From contig NZ_JAIQYY010000028.1 of the NCBI RefSeq assembly GCF_020181035.1, positions 5,335 to 48,669 on the forward strand: 43,335 bases of DNA, written 5' to 3'. Position 1 is the first letter of the stretch, and the number at the start of each line of letters is the position of its first letter. A program made the translations under genes and the position numbers. This document shows positions 1 to 8,214 of the stretch, one piece after another. The notes beneath the pieces are model-generated. The model did not search any database and was not told the DNA's origin. It saw only the letters and a list, made by a program, of their open reading frames with translations. Source of the DNA: Streptomyces sp. CoH27. Lineage in GTDB: Bacteria; Actinomycetota; Actinomycetes; Streptomycetales; Streptomycetaceae.

Positions 1-47
1 TGCCGCTGAACAGCAAGCCGGGTCACATGCCGGCGCCGGCCGGGTGC

Positions 48-130
48 CTCCCCCAAGCTCTTCGAGCAGGGGGTACCCCCGCGCCCACCCTCCCCCAGTC
101 TCGGCTTCGCTCGACCGGGGGCACCCCCCA
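48..130. repeat. Streptomyces-type intergenic C/G-run hairpin repeats
   Basis: Two adjacent units (48-80 and 89-130) share the plan CTCCCCC, a short internal inverted repeat rich in CTTCG, GGGGG, then a second C-run. Each can fold into a hairpin. I know similar elements as scattered intergenic repeats in Streptomyces genomes. They lie downstream of the minus-strand TPR gene, so they may end its transcript. Whether they have any function is not visible here. Confidence 0.5.
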
Positions 131-140
131 GCGCCCCAGC

Positions 141-229
141 GGCACGACTGCCCGCAGCTACGCGGGTACAACGGCCGCTGCCGGGTGGGGCGCCGTCCCC
201 GCCGCACGGCTGCCCGCAGCTGCGTGGGT
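141..229. repeat. Pair of imperfect direct repeats with internal hairpin
   Basis: Copies at 141-167 and 204-229 share the core CTGCCCGCAGCT followed by a CGxGGGT end. The inner CCCGC/GCGGG can pair as a short stem. Together with the units at 48-130 this fills the gene-free 1-234 stretch, in which I see no coding region. Confidence 0.4.
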
Positions 230-234
230 TCGGG

Positions 235-687
235 TCAGGCCTCGGCCGACCTGCCCTCGTGCAGGGCGATCGCCCGTTGCATCGCCTTGCGGGCGCGTGG
301 GGTGTCGCGGGCGTCGTGGTAGGCGACGGCCAGGCGGAACCAGCAGCGCCAGTCGTCGGGGGACGCCTCCGTCTCGGCCTTGCGCTTGGCGAACACCTCG
401 TCGGCGGAGTCACGGTCGATACGGCCGGAGGGCAGGCGCCGCAGCTCGTCGACCGGCAGGGCGCCCTCGGCGTCGAGTTCGGCGGCGAGAGCGTTGGCCT
501 TGCGGACGAACTGGGTGTTCTGCCACAGGAACCACAGGCCGATGACCGGCAGGATCAGGACCGCGACCCCGAAGGTGACGGTCAGGAGCGTGCCGGACTG
601 GATGAGCATCACGCCTCGGCTGCCGACCAGGACGAAGTAGAAGACCAGGACGGCGGCCGTGACGAGGTAGGTGATCTTCGCGCGCAT
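235..687 (-). CDS. Small membrane protein with C-terminal TPR-like segment
   Basis: This is a 150-residue protein of unknown function. Two hydrophobic helices are predicted near residues 6-24 and 33-55, followed by a charged cytoplasmic part. The last 40 residues, with DDWRCWFRLAVAYHDARD then AMQRAIALHE, have the spacing of a single tetratricopeptide-like helix pair, which suggests a protein-interaction role. The ATG start at 687 lies 13 bases after the dapB stop, so it is probably the last gene of the pnp-M16-dapB transcript. I recognise it only as the conserved Streptomyces neighbour of dapB. The specific role is unknown. Confidence 0.75.
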   Translation of the reverse strand: MRAKITYLVTAAVLVFYFVLVGSRGVMLIQSGTLLTVTFGVAVLILPVIGLWFLWQNTQFVRKANALAAELDAEGALPVDELRRLPSGRIDRDSADEVFAKRKAETEASPDDWRCWFRLAVAYHDARDTPRARKAMQRAIALHEGRSAEA

Positions 688-700
688 CGCAGAAACGGTC

Positions 701-1453
701 TCAGCTCAGGTCCAGGAAGTGCTCCAGGCCGAAGGTCAGGCCCGGAGTCGTCACCACGCGGCGGGCGCCGAGCAGGATGCCCGGCATGAAGCTGCTGTGG
801 TGCAGGGAGTCGTGGCGGATGGTGAGGGTCTCGCCCTCGCCGCCGAGCAGCACCTCCTGGTGGGCCAGCAGGCCGCGCAGGCGTACGGCGTGGACCGGGA
901 TCCCGTCGACGTTCGCACCGCGAGCGCCCTCCAGCGCGGTGGCCGTGGCGTCCGGCGCCGGGGCCGTACCGGCCGCCCTGCGGGCCTCGGCGATGAGCTG
1001 GGCGGTGCGGGTGGCCGTACCGCTCGGCGCGTCCACCTTCTTCGGGTGGTGCAGCTCGACGACCTCGACCGACTCGAAGTACGGCGCGGCGATCTGCGCG
1101 AACTTCATGGTCAGCACGGCGCCGATGGAGAAGTTCGGCGCGATGAGCACGCCGGTCTCCGGGGAGGCGGCGAGCCAGCCGTTCAGCTGCGCGAGGCGTT
1201 CCTCGGTCCAGCCCGTCGTACCGACGACCGCGTGGATGCCGTGGCGCACGCAGTAGTCGAGGTTGTCCATGACGGAGTCGGGGGTGGTCAGCTCGACGGC
1301 GACCTGGGCGCCGGTCTCCGCCAGGGTCTCCAGCTTGTCGCCCCGGCCGAGGGCGGCGACCAGCTCCATGTCCTCAGCGGCCTGGACCGCCCGGACCGCC
1401 TCGGACCCGATGCGGCCCTTGGCACCGAGGACCGCCACGCGCAGCTTGCTCAT
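701..1453 (-). CDS. dapB: 4-hydroxy-tetrahydrodipicolinate reductase
   Basis: A 250-residue cytosolic enzyme that reduces 4-hydroxy-tetrahydrodipicolinate with NAD(P)H in the diaminopimelate/lysine pathway, supplying peptidoglycan and lysine synthesis. The N-terminal Rossmann motif GAKGRIG is at residues 10-16. The family signature ELHHPKKVDAPSGTA is at 133-147 and includes the catalytic His pair and the substrate-binding Lys. Length is normal for the family. The ATG at 1453 gives the standard MSKLRVAVLG start. The open frame runs further upstream, but that part is a shadow of the M16 gene. It follows the M16 protease by 26 bases. The pnp / M16 protease / dapB grouping is typical of actinobacteria. 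Confidence 0.96.
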   Translation of the reverse strand: MSKLRVAVLGAKGRIGSEAVRAVQAAEDMELVAALGRGDKLETLAETGAQVAVELTTPDSVMDNLDYCVRHGIHAVVGTTGWTEERLAQLNGWLAASPETGVLIAPNFSIGAVLTMKFAQIAAPYFESVEVVELHHPKKVDAPSGTATRTAQLIAEARRAAGTAPAPDATATALEGARGANVDGIPVHAVRLRGLLAHQEVLLGGEGETLTIRHDSLHHSSFMPGILLGARRVVTTPGLTFGLEHFLDLS

Positions 1454-1479
1454 CTCTTGTGCTTCCTTGTCAGGAGGGG

Positions 1480-2859
1480 TTAGGCGACGGCGTCGTGCAG
1501 CCGTGCGGCCTGCTTGTCCTTGAGCGGGCCGATGACCGACAGCGACGGGCGCTGTCCCAGGATGTCGCGGGCGACCGAGCGGACCTCGTCCGGGGTGACC
1601 GCCGCTATCCGGTCCAGCATGTCGTCGACGGACATCTGCTCGCCCCAGCACAGCTCGCTCTTGCCGATACGGTTCATCAGTGCGCCGGTGTCCTCCAGGC
1701 CGAGGACGGTGGAGCCGCGGAGCTGGCCGACGGCGCGGGCGATCTCGTCGTCGGTGAGGCCGTTGGCGGCGACATGGTCGAGTTCGTCGCGGCAGATCTT
1801 CAGCACGTCGTGCACCTGGCTCGGCCGGCAGCCGGCGTACACGCCGAACAGGCCGCAGTCGGCGAAGCCGGAGGTGTACGAGTACACGCTGTAGGCGAGG
1901 CCGCGCTTCTCCCGGACCTCCTGGAAGAGGCGGGAGGACATGCCGCCGCCGAGGGCGGTGTTGAGCACGCCCATGGCCCAGCGGCGGTCGTCGGTGCGGG
2001 CGAGGCCCGGCATGCCGAGGACGACGTGCGCCTGCTCGGTCTTGCGGGCGAGCAGCTCGACCTTGCCGGACGTGCGGATCGTACGGCGGCCCTCGCGCGG
2101 GCCGATGGGCTGCGCGGCCGTGTTCTTGAAGGCGCCCGCCTTCTCGAAGGCCGCGCGGACCTGTCGTACGACCTTGTTGTGGTCGATGTTGCCCGCGCAG
2201 GCGACCACGAGGTGGGTCGGGTCGTAGTGCCTCTTGTAGAAGCGGCGGATGCGGTCGGCGCTGAGGGCGTTGACCGTGTCGACCGTGCCGAGGACCGGGC
2301 GGCCGAGGGCGTTGTCGCCGAACATGGTGTGCGCGAAAAGGTCGTGCACACAGTCGCCGGGGTCGTCCTCTGTCATCGCGATCTCTTCGAGGATCGCGCC
2401 GCGCTCGACGTCGACGTCCTCCTCCAGGATCAGCGAGCCGGTCAGCATGTCGCAGACGACGTCGATGGCGAGCGGCAGGTCGGTGTCGAGCACGCGCGCG
2501 TAGTAGCACGTGTACTCCTTCGCCGTGAATGCGTTCATCTCGCCGCCGACGGCGTCGAGGGCGGCGGAGATGTCCAGCGCGCTGCGCCGCTCGGTGCCCT
2601 TGAAGAGCAGGTGCTCCAGGTAGTGCGTGGCGCCGTTCAGGGCCGGGGTCTCGTCGCGGGAGCCGACGTGCGCCCAGATACCGAAGGTCGCGGAGCGGAC
2701 CGAGGGCAGGGTCTCGGTGACGATGCGCAGGCCGCCCGGGAGGGTCGTCTTGCGGACCGTGCCGATGCCGCCCGTGCCCTTGATGAGGGTTTGGGTACGG
2801 GCGACGGCCCGCGCCTCCGAAGAGGGGCGGGCCGTCACCTTGGAGCTACGGGACGTCAC
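1480..2859 (-). CDS. M16 family zinc metalloprotease (pitrilysin/MPP-like)
   Basis: A 459-residue insulinase/pitrilysin-family peptidase. The inverted zinc motif HYLEH lies at residues 79-83, and the third zinc ligand fits E159, 76 residues on, as the family requires. The N-terminal half carries catalysis and the C-terminal half is the inactive M16 lobe. Related actinobacterial proteins (PepR in mycobacteria) sit directly after pnp. The GTG start at 2859 overlaps the pnp stop by four bases (GTGA), indicating translational coupling. No signal peptide is seen, so it is probably cytosolic. The physiological substrate is not known from sequence. Confidence 0.92.
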   Translation of the reverse strand: MTSRSSKVTARPSSEARAVARTQTLIKGTGGIGTVRKTTLPGGLRIVTETLPSVRSATFGIWAHVGSRDETPALNGATHYLEHLLFKGTERRSALDISAALDAVGGEMNAFTAKEYTCYYARVLDTDLPLAIDVVCDMLTGSLILEEDVDVERGAILEEIAMTEDDPGDCVHDLFAHTMFGDNALGRPVLGTVDTVNALSADRIRRFYKRHYDPTHLVVACAGNIDHNKVVRQVRAAFEKAGAFKNTAAQPIGPREGRRTIRTSGKVELLARKTEQAHVVLGMPGLARTDDRRWAMGVLNTALGGGMSSRLFQEVREKRGLAYSVYSYTSGFADCGLFGVYAGCRPSQVHDVLKICRDELDHVAANGLTDDEIARAVGQLRGSTVLGLEDTGALMNRIGKSELCWGEQMSVDDMLDRIAAVTPDEVRSVARDILGQRPSLSVIGPLKDKQAARLHDAVA

Positions 2860-5075
2860 TGCTCGGCGTCGTCCTTGTCCGTGTCGTTGCCTTCTTCGCC
2901 CTCGATCACCGGAACGAGGGAGAGCTTGCCGCGGGAGTCGATCTCGGCGATCTCGACCTGGACCTTCTGGCCCACGCCGAGGACGTCCTCGACGTTCTCC
3001 ACGCGCTTGCCGCCGGCGAGCTTGCGGATCTGCGAGATGTGCAGCAGACCGTCCTTGCCGGGCAGCAGGGAGACGAACGCACCGAAGGTGGTCGTCTTGA
3101 CGACCGTACCGAGGTAGCGCTCGCCGACCTCGGGCATCGTCGGGTTGGCGATGCCGTTGATCGTGGCGCGGGCGGCCTCGGCGGAGGGGCCGTCGGCGGC
3201 GCCGATGTAGATCGTGCCGTCGTCCTCGATGGTGATCTCGGCGCCCGTGTCCTCCTGGATCTGGTTGATCATCTTGCCCTTGGGGCCGATGACCTCGCCG
3301 ATCTTGTCGACCGGGATCTTGACGGTGATGATCCGCGGGGCGTGCGGGCTCATCTCGTCGGGCCGGTCGATGGCCTCCATCATCACGTCGAGGATGTGCA
3401 GGCGGGCGTCGCGGGCCTGCTTGAGGGCCGCGGCGAGGACGGAGGCCGGGATGCCGTCCAGCTTGGTGTCGAGCTGGAGGGCGGTCACGAAGTCCTTCGT
3501 GCCGGCGACCTTGAAGTCCATGTCACCGAAGGCGTCCTCCGCACCGAGGATGTCGGTGAGGGTGACGTAATGCGTCTCGCCGTCGACCTCCTGGGAGATC
3601 AGGCCCATGGCGATACCGGCGACCGGGGCCTTCAGCGGCACACCGGCGTTCAGCAGCGACATGGTGGAGGCGCAGACCGAGCCCATGGACGTCGAGCCGT
3701 TGGAGCCGAGGGCCTCGGACACCTGGCGGATCGCGTACGGGAACTCCTCGCGCGTCGGCAGCACCGGCACGAGGGCGCGCTCGGCGAGGGCGCCGTGGCC
3801 GATCTCGCGGCGCTTCGGGGAGCCGACGCGGCCGGTCTCACCGGTGGAGTACGGCGGGAAGTTGTAGTTGTGCATGTAGCGCTTGCGGGTCACCGGGGAG
3901 AGGGTGTCCAGCTGCTGCTCCATGCGGAGCATGTTGAGGGTGGTGACGCCCAGGATCTGGGTCTCGCCACGCTCGAACAGCGCGGAACCGTGCACCCGCG
4001 GGATGGCCTCGACCTCGGCGGCGAGGGTACGGATGTCCGTCACCCCACGGCCGTCGATGCGCTTCTTCTCCTTGATCACGCGCTCGCGGACCAGCTGCTT
4101 GGTGAGCGAGCGGTACGCGGCGGAGATCTCCTTCTCGCGGCCCTCGAACTCCGGCAGGAGCTTCTCGGCGGCGAGACCCTTGACGCGGTCCAGCTCGGCC
4201 TCGCGCTCCTGCTTGCCGGCGATGGTGAGCGCCTGGGCGAGCTCGGGGCGAACGGCGGCCGTCAGGGCCTCGAAGACGTCGTCCTGGTAGTCCAGGAAGA
4301 TCGGGAACTCGGCGGTCGGCTTCGCGGCCTTGGCGGCGAGGTCGGCCTGGGCGCGGCAGAGCACCTTGATGAAGGGCTTCGCGGCCTCCAGACCGGCGGC
4401 GACGACCTCCTCGGTCGGCGCCTCGGCACCGCCCTCGACGAGCTTGATGGTGCCGTCGGTGGCCTCGGCCTCGACCATCATGATCGCGACGTCGCCGTCC
4501 TCCAGGACGCGGCCCGCGACGACCATGTCGAAGACGGCGTCCTCAAGCTCGGTGTGCGTCGGGAAGGCGACCCACTGGCCGCGGATCAGCGCGACGCGGA
4601 CGCCGCCGATCGGGCCGGAGAAGGGCAGACCGGCCAGCTGCGTGGACGCGGAGGCGGCGTTGATCGCCACGACGTCGTACAGGTGATCGGGGTTGAGCGC
4701 CATGATCGTGGCGACGACCTGGATCTCGTTGCGCAGGCCCTTCTTGAAGGACGGGCGCAGCGGGCGGTCGATGAGGCGGCAGGTGAGGATGGCGTCCTCG
4801 GACGGCCGGCCCTCACGGCGGAAGAAGCTGCCGGGGATCTTGCCGGCGGCGTACATCCGCTCCTCGACGTCCACCGTCAGCGGGAAGAAGTCGAGCTGGT
4901 CCTTGGGGTTCTTGGAGGCGGTGGTGGCCGACAGCACCATGGTGTCGTCGTCCAGGTACGCCACGGCGGAGCCGGCGGCCTGCTTGGCCAGGCGGCCCGT
5001 CTCGAAGCGGATGGTGCGGGTGCCGAAGGCGCCGTTGTCGATGACGGCCTCGGCGTAGTGGGTCTCGTTCTCCAC
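2856..5075 (-). CDS. pnp: Polyribonucleotide nucleotidyltransferase (PNPase)
   Basis: A 739-residue phosphorolytic 3'-5' exoribonuclease. In Streptomyces PNPase is also the RNA 3'-polyribonucleotide polymerase. Two RNase PH-like cores are followed by a KH domain (IGEVIGPKGKMINQI, near residue 600) and an S1 domain (GERYLGTVVKTTTFGAFV). The GTG at 5075 (MENETHY...) was chosen because GGAG precedes it at a proper distance and the length matches the known Streptomyces enzyme. Longer open frame upstream lacks family similarity. The C-terminus ends in an acidic tail. It is transcribed after rpsO through a structured intergenic region. Confidence 0.97.
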   Translation of the reverse strand: MENETHYAEAVIDNGAFGTRTIRFETGRLAKQAAGSAVAYLDDDTMVLSATTASKNPKDQLDFFPLTVDVEERMYAAGKIPGSFFRREGRPSEDAILTCRLIDRPLRPSFKKGLRNEIQVVATIMALNPDHLYDVVAINAASASTQLAGLPFSGPIGGVRVALIRGQWVAFPTHTELEDAVFDMVVAGRVLEDGDVAIMMVEAEATDGTIKLVEGGAEAPTEEVVAAGLEAAKPFIKVLCRAQADLAAKAAKPTAEFPIFLDYQDDVFEALTAAVRPELAQALTIAGKQEREAELDRVKGLAAEKLLPEFEGREKEISAAYRSLTKQLVRERVIKEKKRIDGRGVTDIRTLAAEVEAIPRVHGSALFERGETQILGVTTLNMLRMEQQLDTLSPVTRKRYMHNYNFPPYSTGETGRVGSPKRREIGHGALAERALVPVLPTREEFPYAIRQVSEALGSNGSTSMGSVCASTMSLLNAGVPLKAPVAGIAMGLISQEVDGETHYVTLTDILGAEDAFGDMDFKVAGTKDFVTALQLDTKLDGIPASVLAAALKQARDARLHILDVMMEAIDRPDEMSPHAPRIITVKIPVDKIGEVIGPKGKMINQIQEDTGAEITIEDDGTIYIGAADGPSAEAARATINGIANPTMPEVGERYLGTVVKTTTFGAFVSLLPGKDGLLHISQIRKLAGGKRVENVEDVLGVGQKVQVEIAEIDSRGKLSLVPVIEGEEGNDTDKDDAEQ

Positions 5076-5141
5076 TAGCGTTTTCTCCGTTACGTATCGT
5101 CTTTCGTCCCTTGGCTGCCCGTGTGGCAGGGGGACTGTGGC

Positions 5142-5249
5142 GGAGAAGCGCGCCGTCTGGTGCGGGCCGGTCTTCGATCGAAGCACCCGGGGCTCGCTTC
5201 CCCCCGGGGGCCACTACCGAGGACCGGCGGCGGCGAGGTGCGCTTCTCC
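5142..5249 (-). promoter_or_regulatory. Large branched stem-loop in the rpsO-pnp spacer, likely RNase III processing site
   Basis: Three nested stems are visible. The outer stem pairs GGAGAAGCGC (5142-5151) with GCGCTTCTCC (5240-5249). The middle stem pairs 5166-5176 with 5218-5228, with one G-U. The apical stem pairs CCCGGGG (5186-5192) with CCCCGGG (5202-5208). It sits in the pnp leader, upstream of the GTG. It is established for S. coelicolor that RNase III (AbsB) cleaves the rpsO-pnp read-through transcript. Assigning this stem as the cleavage site is inference. With the terminator at 5349-5387 it occupies most of the 321-base rpsO-pnp gap. Confidence 0.6.
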
Positions 5250-5348
5250 TCGTTCTTTTTCGTCCTGCGTTGCGTGTCGTGCGTATTGCGTTGTGCTACC
5301 ACACTACAAAGCGTGTGTGACACTGCGCACGTTTCCCCGCATACGGCA

Positions 5349-5387
5349 AAGGGAGCGGTCCCCGAGTCCTTCGGGAACCGCTCCCTT
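5349..5387 (-). terminator. Hairpin terminator after rpsO
   Basis: An 11-bp stem pairs AAGGGAGCGGT (5349-5359) with 5377-5387 and continues through CCCGA/TCGGG around a five-base loop. It starts 10 bases after the rpsO stop on the minus strand. A short T-run follows, so termination is probably partial, with read-through into pnp. Confidence 0.8.
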
Positions 5388-5396
5388 CACGGCGTC

Positions 5397-5684
5397 TTAC
5401 TTGGCGCCCGCCGCACCACGGCGGATGCCGAGGCGGTCGACCAGCGTACGGAAGCGCTGGATGTCCTTCTTCGCCAGGTACTGGAGAAGGCGGCGGCGCT
5501 GACCGACGAGGATCAGCAGGCCACGACGGGAGTGGTGGTCGTGCTTGTGGGTCTTGAGGTGCTCGGTCAGGTCGGAGATCCGACGGGAGAGCAGAGCGAC
5601 CTGGACCTCGGGGGAGCCGGTGTCACCCTCCTTGGTACCGAACTCGGAGATGATCTGCTTCTTCGTAGCGGCGTCGAGCGACAC
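5397..5684 (-). CDS. rpsO: 30S ribosomal protein S15
   Basis: A 95-residue ribosomal protein of normal S15 length that binds 16S rRNA. The conserved core GDTGSPEVQVALLSRRI (residues 21-37), then HKHDHHSRRGLL and the C-terminal RRRLLQYL stretch, are all present. The GTG start at 5684 is preceded by GAGGAG at 5691-5696. It lies directly upstream of pnp as in most bacteria. On its other side ribF, its usual partner in mycobacteria, is missing and is found 34 kb away beyond the ESX genes. Confidence 0.98.
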   Translation of the reverse strand: MSLDAATKKQIISEFGTKEGDTGSPEVQVALLSRRISDLTEHLKTHKHDHHSRRGLLILVGQRRRLLQYLAKKDIQRFRTLVDRLGIRRGAAGAK

Positions 5685-5966
5685 GCGTACTCCTCATAGT
5701 CTTGTCGAGTGCCACCGAGTGCCCCCGGTCTGCGTCTCGGGGGAGCTTCCGTTACTCGGGAGGCGGGATCCGCTGGGCGCGGCCACCAGAACCTGCAGCG
5801 TCGGCTACGGGGGTCCGGGGGTGCGTACACAACCGGCCGTCAGCCAGGGTACCAGGAGGTGGCGGGCGCTTTTCCCGCGGTCGTCGAACGACCCGGGCGG
5901 GACGCGCGCGGCCACTAGGGTGAGCGCCGGGATCGAAACGTAACGCCGGGAAGGGGTCGCTGGACG
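5685..5966. promoter_or_regulatory. Divergent intergenic region, rpsO / DUF397 gene
   Basis: This 282-base region must hold the promoter(s) of rpsO (leftward) and of the DUF397 gene (rightward). I see the rpsO ribosome binding site at 5691-5696 but no -10/-35 pair I would defend. The region is G/C-rich and carries no open frame with coding character. Confidence 0.4.
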
Positions 5967-6260
5967 ATGGCGGAGACGGAAGCGGAGATCAAGGCGCGCA
6001 AGGAGCGGGAGCGGGACGAGCTGTACGCGCTCGACATCTCGGGCGTCGAGTGGCACTGCGCCCCGGGCACCGAGGAGCACGAGGAGCGCGTCGAGATCGC
6101 GTACCTCCCCGAGGGCGCCGTGGCGATGCGGTCCTCCCTCGACCACGACACCGTGCTGCGCTACACCGAGGCGGAGTGGCGGGCGTTCGTGCTGGGGGCT
6201 CGGGACGGGGAGTTCGATCTGGAGCCCACGGAGCGGAACGGGGGGCTCTCGGCGCAGTAG
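5967..6260 (+). CDS. DUF397-family protein, orphan
   Basis: A 97-residue protein with the DUF397 pattern: GVEWHCAPG (residues 25-33), VEIAYLPEGAVAMRSS, then VLRYTEAEWRAFVLGARDGEFD near 70-92. DUF397 proteins of Streptomyces normally pair with an adjacent XRE-type HTH regulator (BldB/WhiJ-like systems). No such regulator is in the neighbourhood, so this is an orphan copy. The N-terminus is a charged helix (AEIKARKERERDE). It is transcribed divergently from rpsO and toward eccD. The ATG at 5967 is preceded by a GGAAGGGG site. Role is unknown. Confidence 0.8.
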   Translation: MAETEAEIKARKERERDELYALDISGVEWHCAPGTEEHEERVEIAYLPEGAVAMRSSLDHDTVLRYTEAEWRAFVLGARDGEFDLEPTERNGGLSAQ

Positions 6261-6328
6261 CGCCACGCGTCGGACACGCGCAGTGGGCGCCACGCGTCGG
6301 ACATGCCGTGGCGCCACGCTTCGGACAC
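6261..6328. repeat. Three spaced direct repeats of CGCCACGCGTCGGACAC
   Basis: Copies lie at 6261-6277, 6288-6303 and 6312-6328. The third has one substitution and the second ends one base early. Start-to-start spacing is 27 and 24 bases. They begin at the base after the DUF397 stop codon, between that gene and the terminator. The array is too short and irregular for a CRISPR. Confidence 0.6.
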
Positions 6329-6358
6329 GGCACGGCAGCACGCGCCGCCGGACACGGG

Positions 6359-6394
6359 ATCGGGCCCGGGCTCTTGGGTGAGCCCGGGCCCGAT
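6359..6394. terminator. Bidirectional terminator between DUF397 gene and eccD
   Basis: A perfect 15-bp inverted repeat (ATCGGGCCCGGGCTC at 6359-6373 with 6380-6394) surrounds a six-base loop. It lies 17 bases after the eccD stop and about 100 bases after the DUF397 gene, so it can serve both converging transcripts. Confidence 0.88.
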
Positions 6395-6411
6395 GCCGTC
6401 CACGGGAGCCG

Positions 6412-7920
6412 TTACTTGCTGGTCATCGACCGCGCCGTCGCGTACACGTCGAAGACCGCCAGGGTCAGCGGGATCAGGGTCAGCAGGACGAAGCCTTCGC
6501 AGATCTCCAGGAAGCGGCCCCAGAACGGGGTCAGTCCGCCGCGCGGCAGGATCAGGCCCAGCGCCGTCACCAGGGCGGTGGCCGCGCCGATGGCCGCGAT
6601 CAGCCAGATGGTGCGGATGTCCAGGTCGGTGCGGTTGCCGCTCAGCGCCTCGAACATCGCGTGCCGCGGCGGGTTGAGGGCGAGGCCGAGGCCGAGCAGG
6701 ACCAGGCAGGCGAGGCCGGCGGCGAGCACGGGAGCGACCTGGGCGGTGTACCGGAAGAGGCCGGCGCGCATCAGCATCGCGACGCCGGTGGCGAGGGCGA
6801 GCAGCTGGGGCCAGATGCCGTCGGAGAAGCCGAGCACCGCGGCGGCGCCCACGGCCAGGAGGGCGCAGCCGCCGACGAGGCCGACGAGCAGCTCGTGGCC
6901 GCGCCGGGCCTGGGCCTCGATGCGCTCGGTGTCCACGGGCTCGGGCGCGGCTTCGGTGCCGTAGGCGGAGCGGGGGGCGGGGCCGCTGCTGGGGTTCTCG
7001 AAGCCGATCGGCAGCCGGGCGAAGCGCATCGACATGCCGGGCAGGAAGGCGAGGGCGCCGACGGCGACGGGCGCGCACAGGCCGGCCATCTCGGTCGCGG
7101 ACCAGTGGGTGAGGGTCGCGACGAAGACGACGACCAGGGCGACCGCCGAGGCGAAGACGAAGGCGACGAACGGGCCGTCGCCGTGCGGGGAGCACAGGGC
7201 GAGAATCAGGGCCGCGACGAGGACGGCCGCGCACGCCAGCAGGAACTGGAGCCGGCCGATGCCCTCCCCGCCGCTCAGCGGCAGCAGCCCGCTGCCCGCG
7301 ACGCCGATGTTGGGCAGGGCGCCGAGGCCGAGGGCGACGGCCGAGCCGCGGTCGTCGTAGACGCGGGCGCGGATCGCGGACAGGACGACCAGCAGGACGC
7401 CGGCGACGGCGGCGAGGATGCCGGCCAGGCCGTGCATGTCGTGGCGCGGGTCGGCGGTCCAGGCGACGAACGCGAGCAGCGTCGGCAGCACGCCGCCGCC
7501 GACGAGGCCCGCCGCCCGGGTGAGGTCGCCGCTCCACAGTTTGTGCTGCTTGGTGACGGCGGAGGCGACGGCCTCGGAGACGTCGTCGAAGACGGCCGGC
7601 GGCAGGGAGTCGGCGAACGGCCGCAGGGTGAGCAGTTCACCGTCGAGAATGCGCTGGGCGGCGAAGGAGCGGGCGCTGTCCAGCACGGTGCCGTCGGTGC
7701 GGACCAGGTGGTAGCCGACCGGGGCGCCGGACTCGGGGCTCTGCTGGGACAGCCGGAGGATCTCCGGGTAGAGGTCGGCGACCGGGACGTCGTCGGGCAG
7801 TGCCACGTCGATGCGGCTGTCCGGCGCGACGATGGTGACCCGGCAGAAGCCGAGTCCGGTGCCGGGCCCGGCGGGGGCTCCCGTGCCGGGTCCGCCGGTG
7901 GCGGCGGCCGTCATGCTCAC
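6412..7920 (-). CDS. eccD: Type VII secretion integral membrane protein EccD
   Basis: A 502-residue core channel subunit of the ESX/T7SS inner-membrane complex. The N-terminal 100 residues form the ubiquitin-like (YukD) domain (FCRVTIVAPDSRIDVALPDD at about 25-44). From about residue 130 to the end come around eleven hydrophobic helices with short loops, as in mycobacterial EccD. Length is typical. The GTG at 7920 has GGGGGAG six bases upstream. An ATG two codons later is possible. It is divergent from eccC across a 294-base gap and stops just before a strong terminator. Confidence 0.93.
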   Translation of the reverse strand: MSMTAAATGGPGTGAPAGPGTGLGFCRVTIVAPDSRIDVALPDDVPVADLYPEILRLSQQSPESGAPVGYHLVRTDGTVLDSARSFAAQRILDGELLTLRPFADSLPPAVFDDVSEAVASAVTKQHKLWSGDLTRAAGLVGGGVLPTLLAFVAWTADPRHDMHGLAGILAAVAGVLLVVLSAIRARVYDDRGSAVALGLGALPNIGVAGSGLLPLSGGEGIGRLQFLLACAAVLVAALILALCSPHGDGPFVAFVFASAVALVVVFVATLTHWSATEMAGLCAPVAVGALAFLPGMSMRFARLPIGFENPSSGPAPRSAYGTEAAPEPVDTERIEAQARRGHELLVGLVGGCALLAVGAAAVLGFSDGIWPQLLALATGVAMLMRAGLFRYTAQVAPVLAAGLACLVLLGLGLALNPPRHAMFEALSGNRTDLDIRTIWLIAAIGAATALVTALGLILPRGGLTPFWGRFLEICEGFVLLTLIPLTLAVFDVYATARSMTSK

Positions 7921-8214
7921 CTGCTGCTCCCCCTCAGTGGTGGTGGTGCGTCTACTTCGTGAAGGTCTCGTGCCGGTCGGCGCCGTGCGCGCCGGAACGG
8001 GTGCCCTGTGGCCGGATTCCGGGGCCGTACCGCCTCGACATCGAGGGGCTCGTCCCGGTATGTCCAGCCTGCTCGGCGTGTGCTCACGCGAACATCCGGC
8101 ACCCTACCGCTCACCCGACCACCGTGAACTCAGTAGGATCACGCGGCGGCCTGCGCACGCCGGACACGGGGCGGCGGGCGGAAAGCCTGGGTCGGGCAAG
8201 GGAATTGGTGAGCA
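7921..8214. promoter_or_regulatory. Divergent intergenic region eccD / eccC
   Basis: This 294-base gap must contain promoters for both core ESX genes. A TAGGAT at 8134-8139 resembles a -10 box for eccC, 75 bases before its GTG, but no -35 at the right spacing is seen. The only clear signal is the eccD ribosome binding site. No coding sequence is supported here. Confidence 0.35.

Noticed and set aside
1459..5078. Long plus-strand frames opposite the M16 protease and pnp
   Set aside because: They are antisense shadows of two well-identified genes, with no motif or ribosome binding site.
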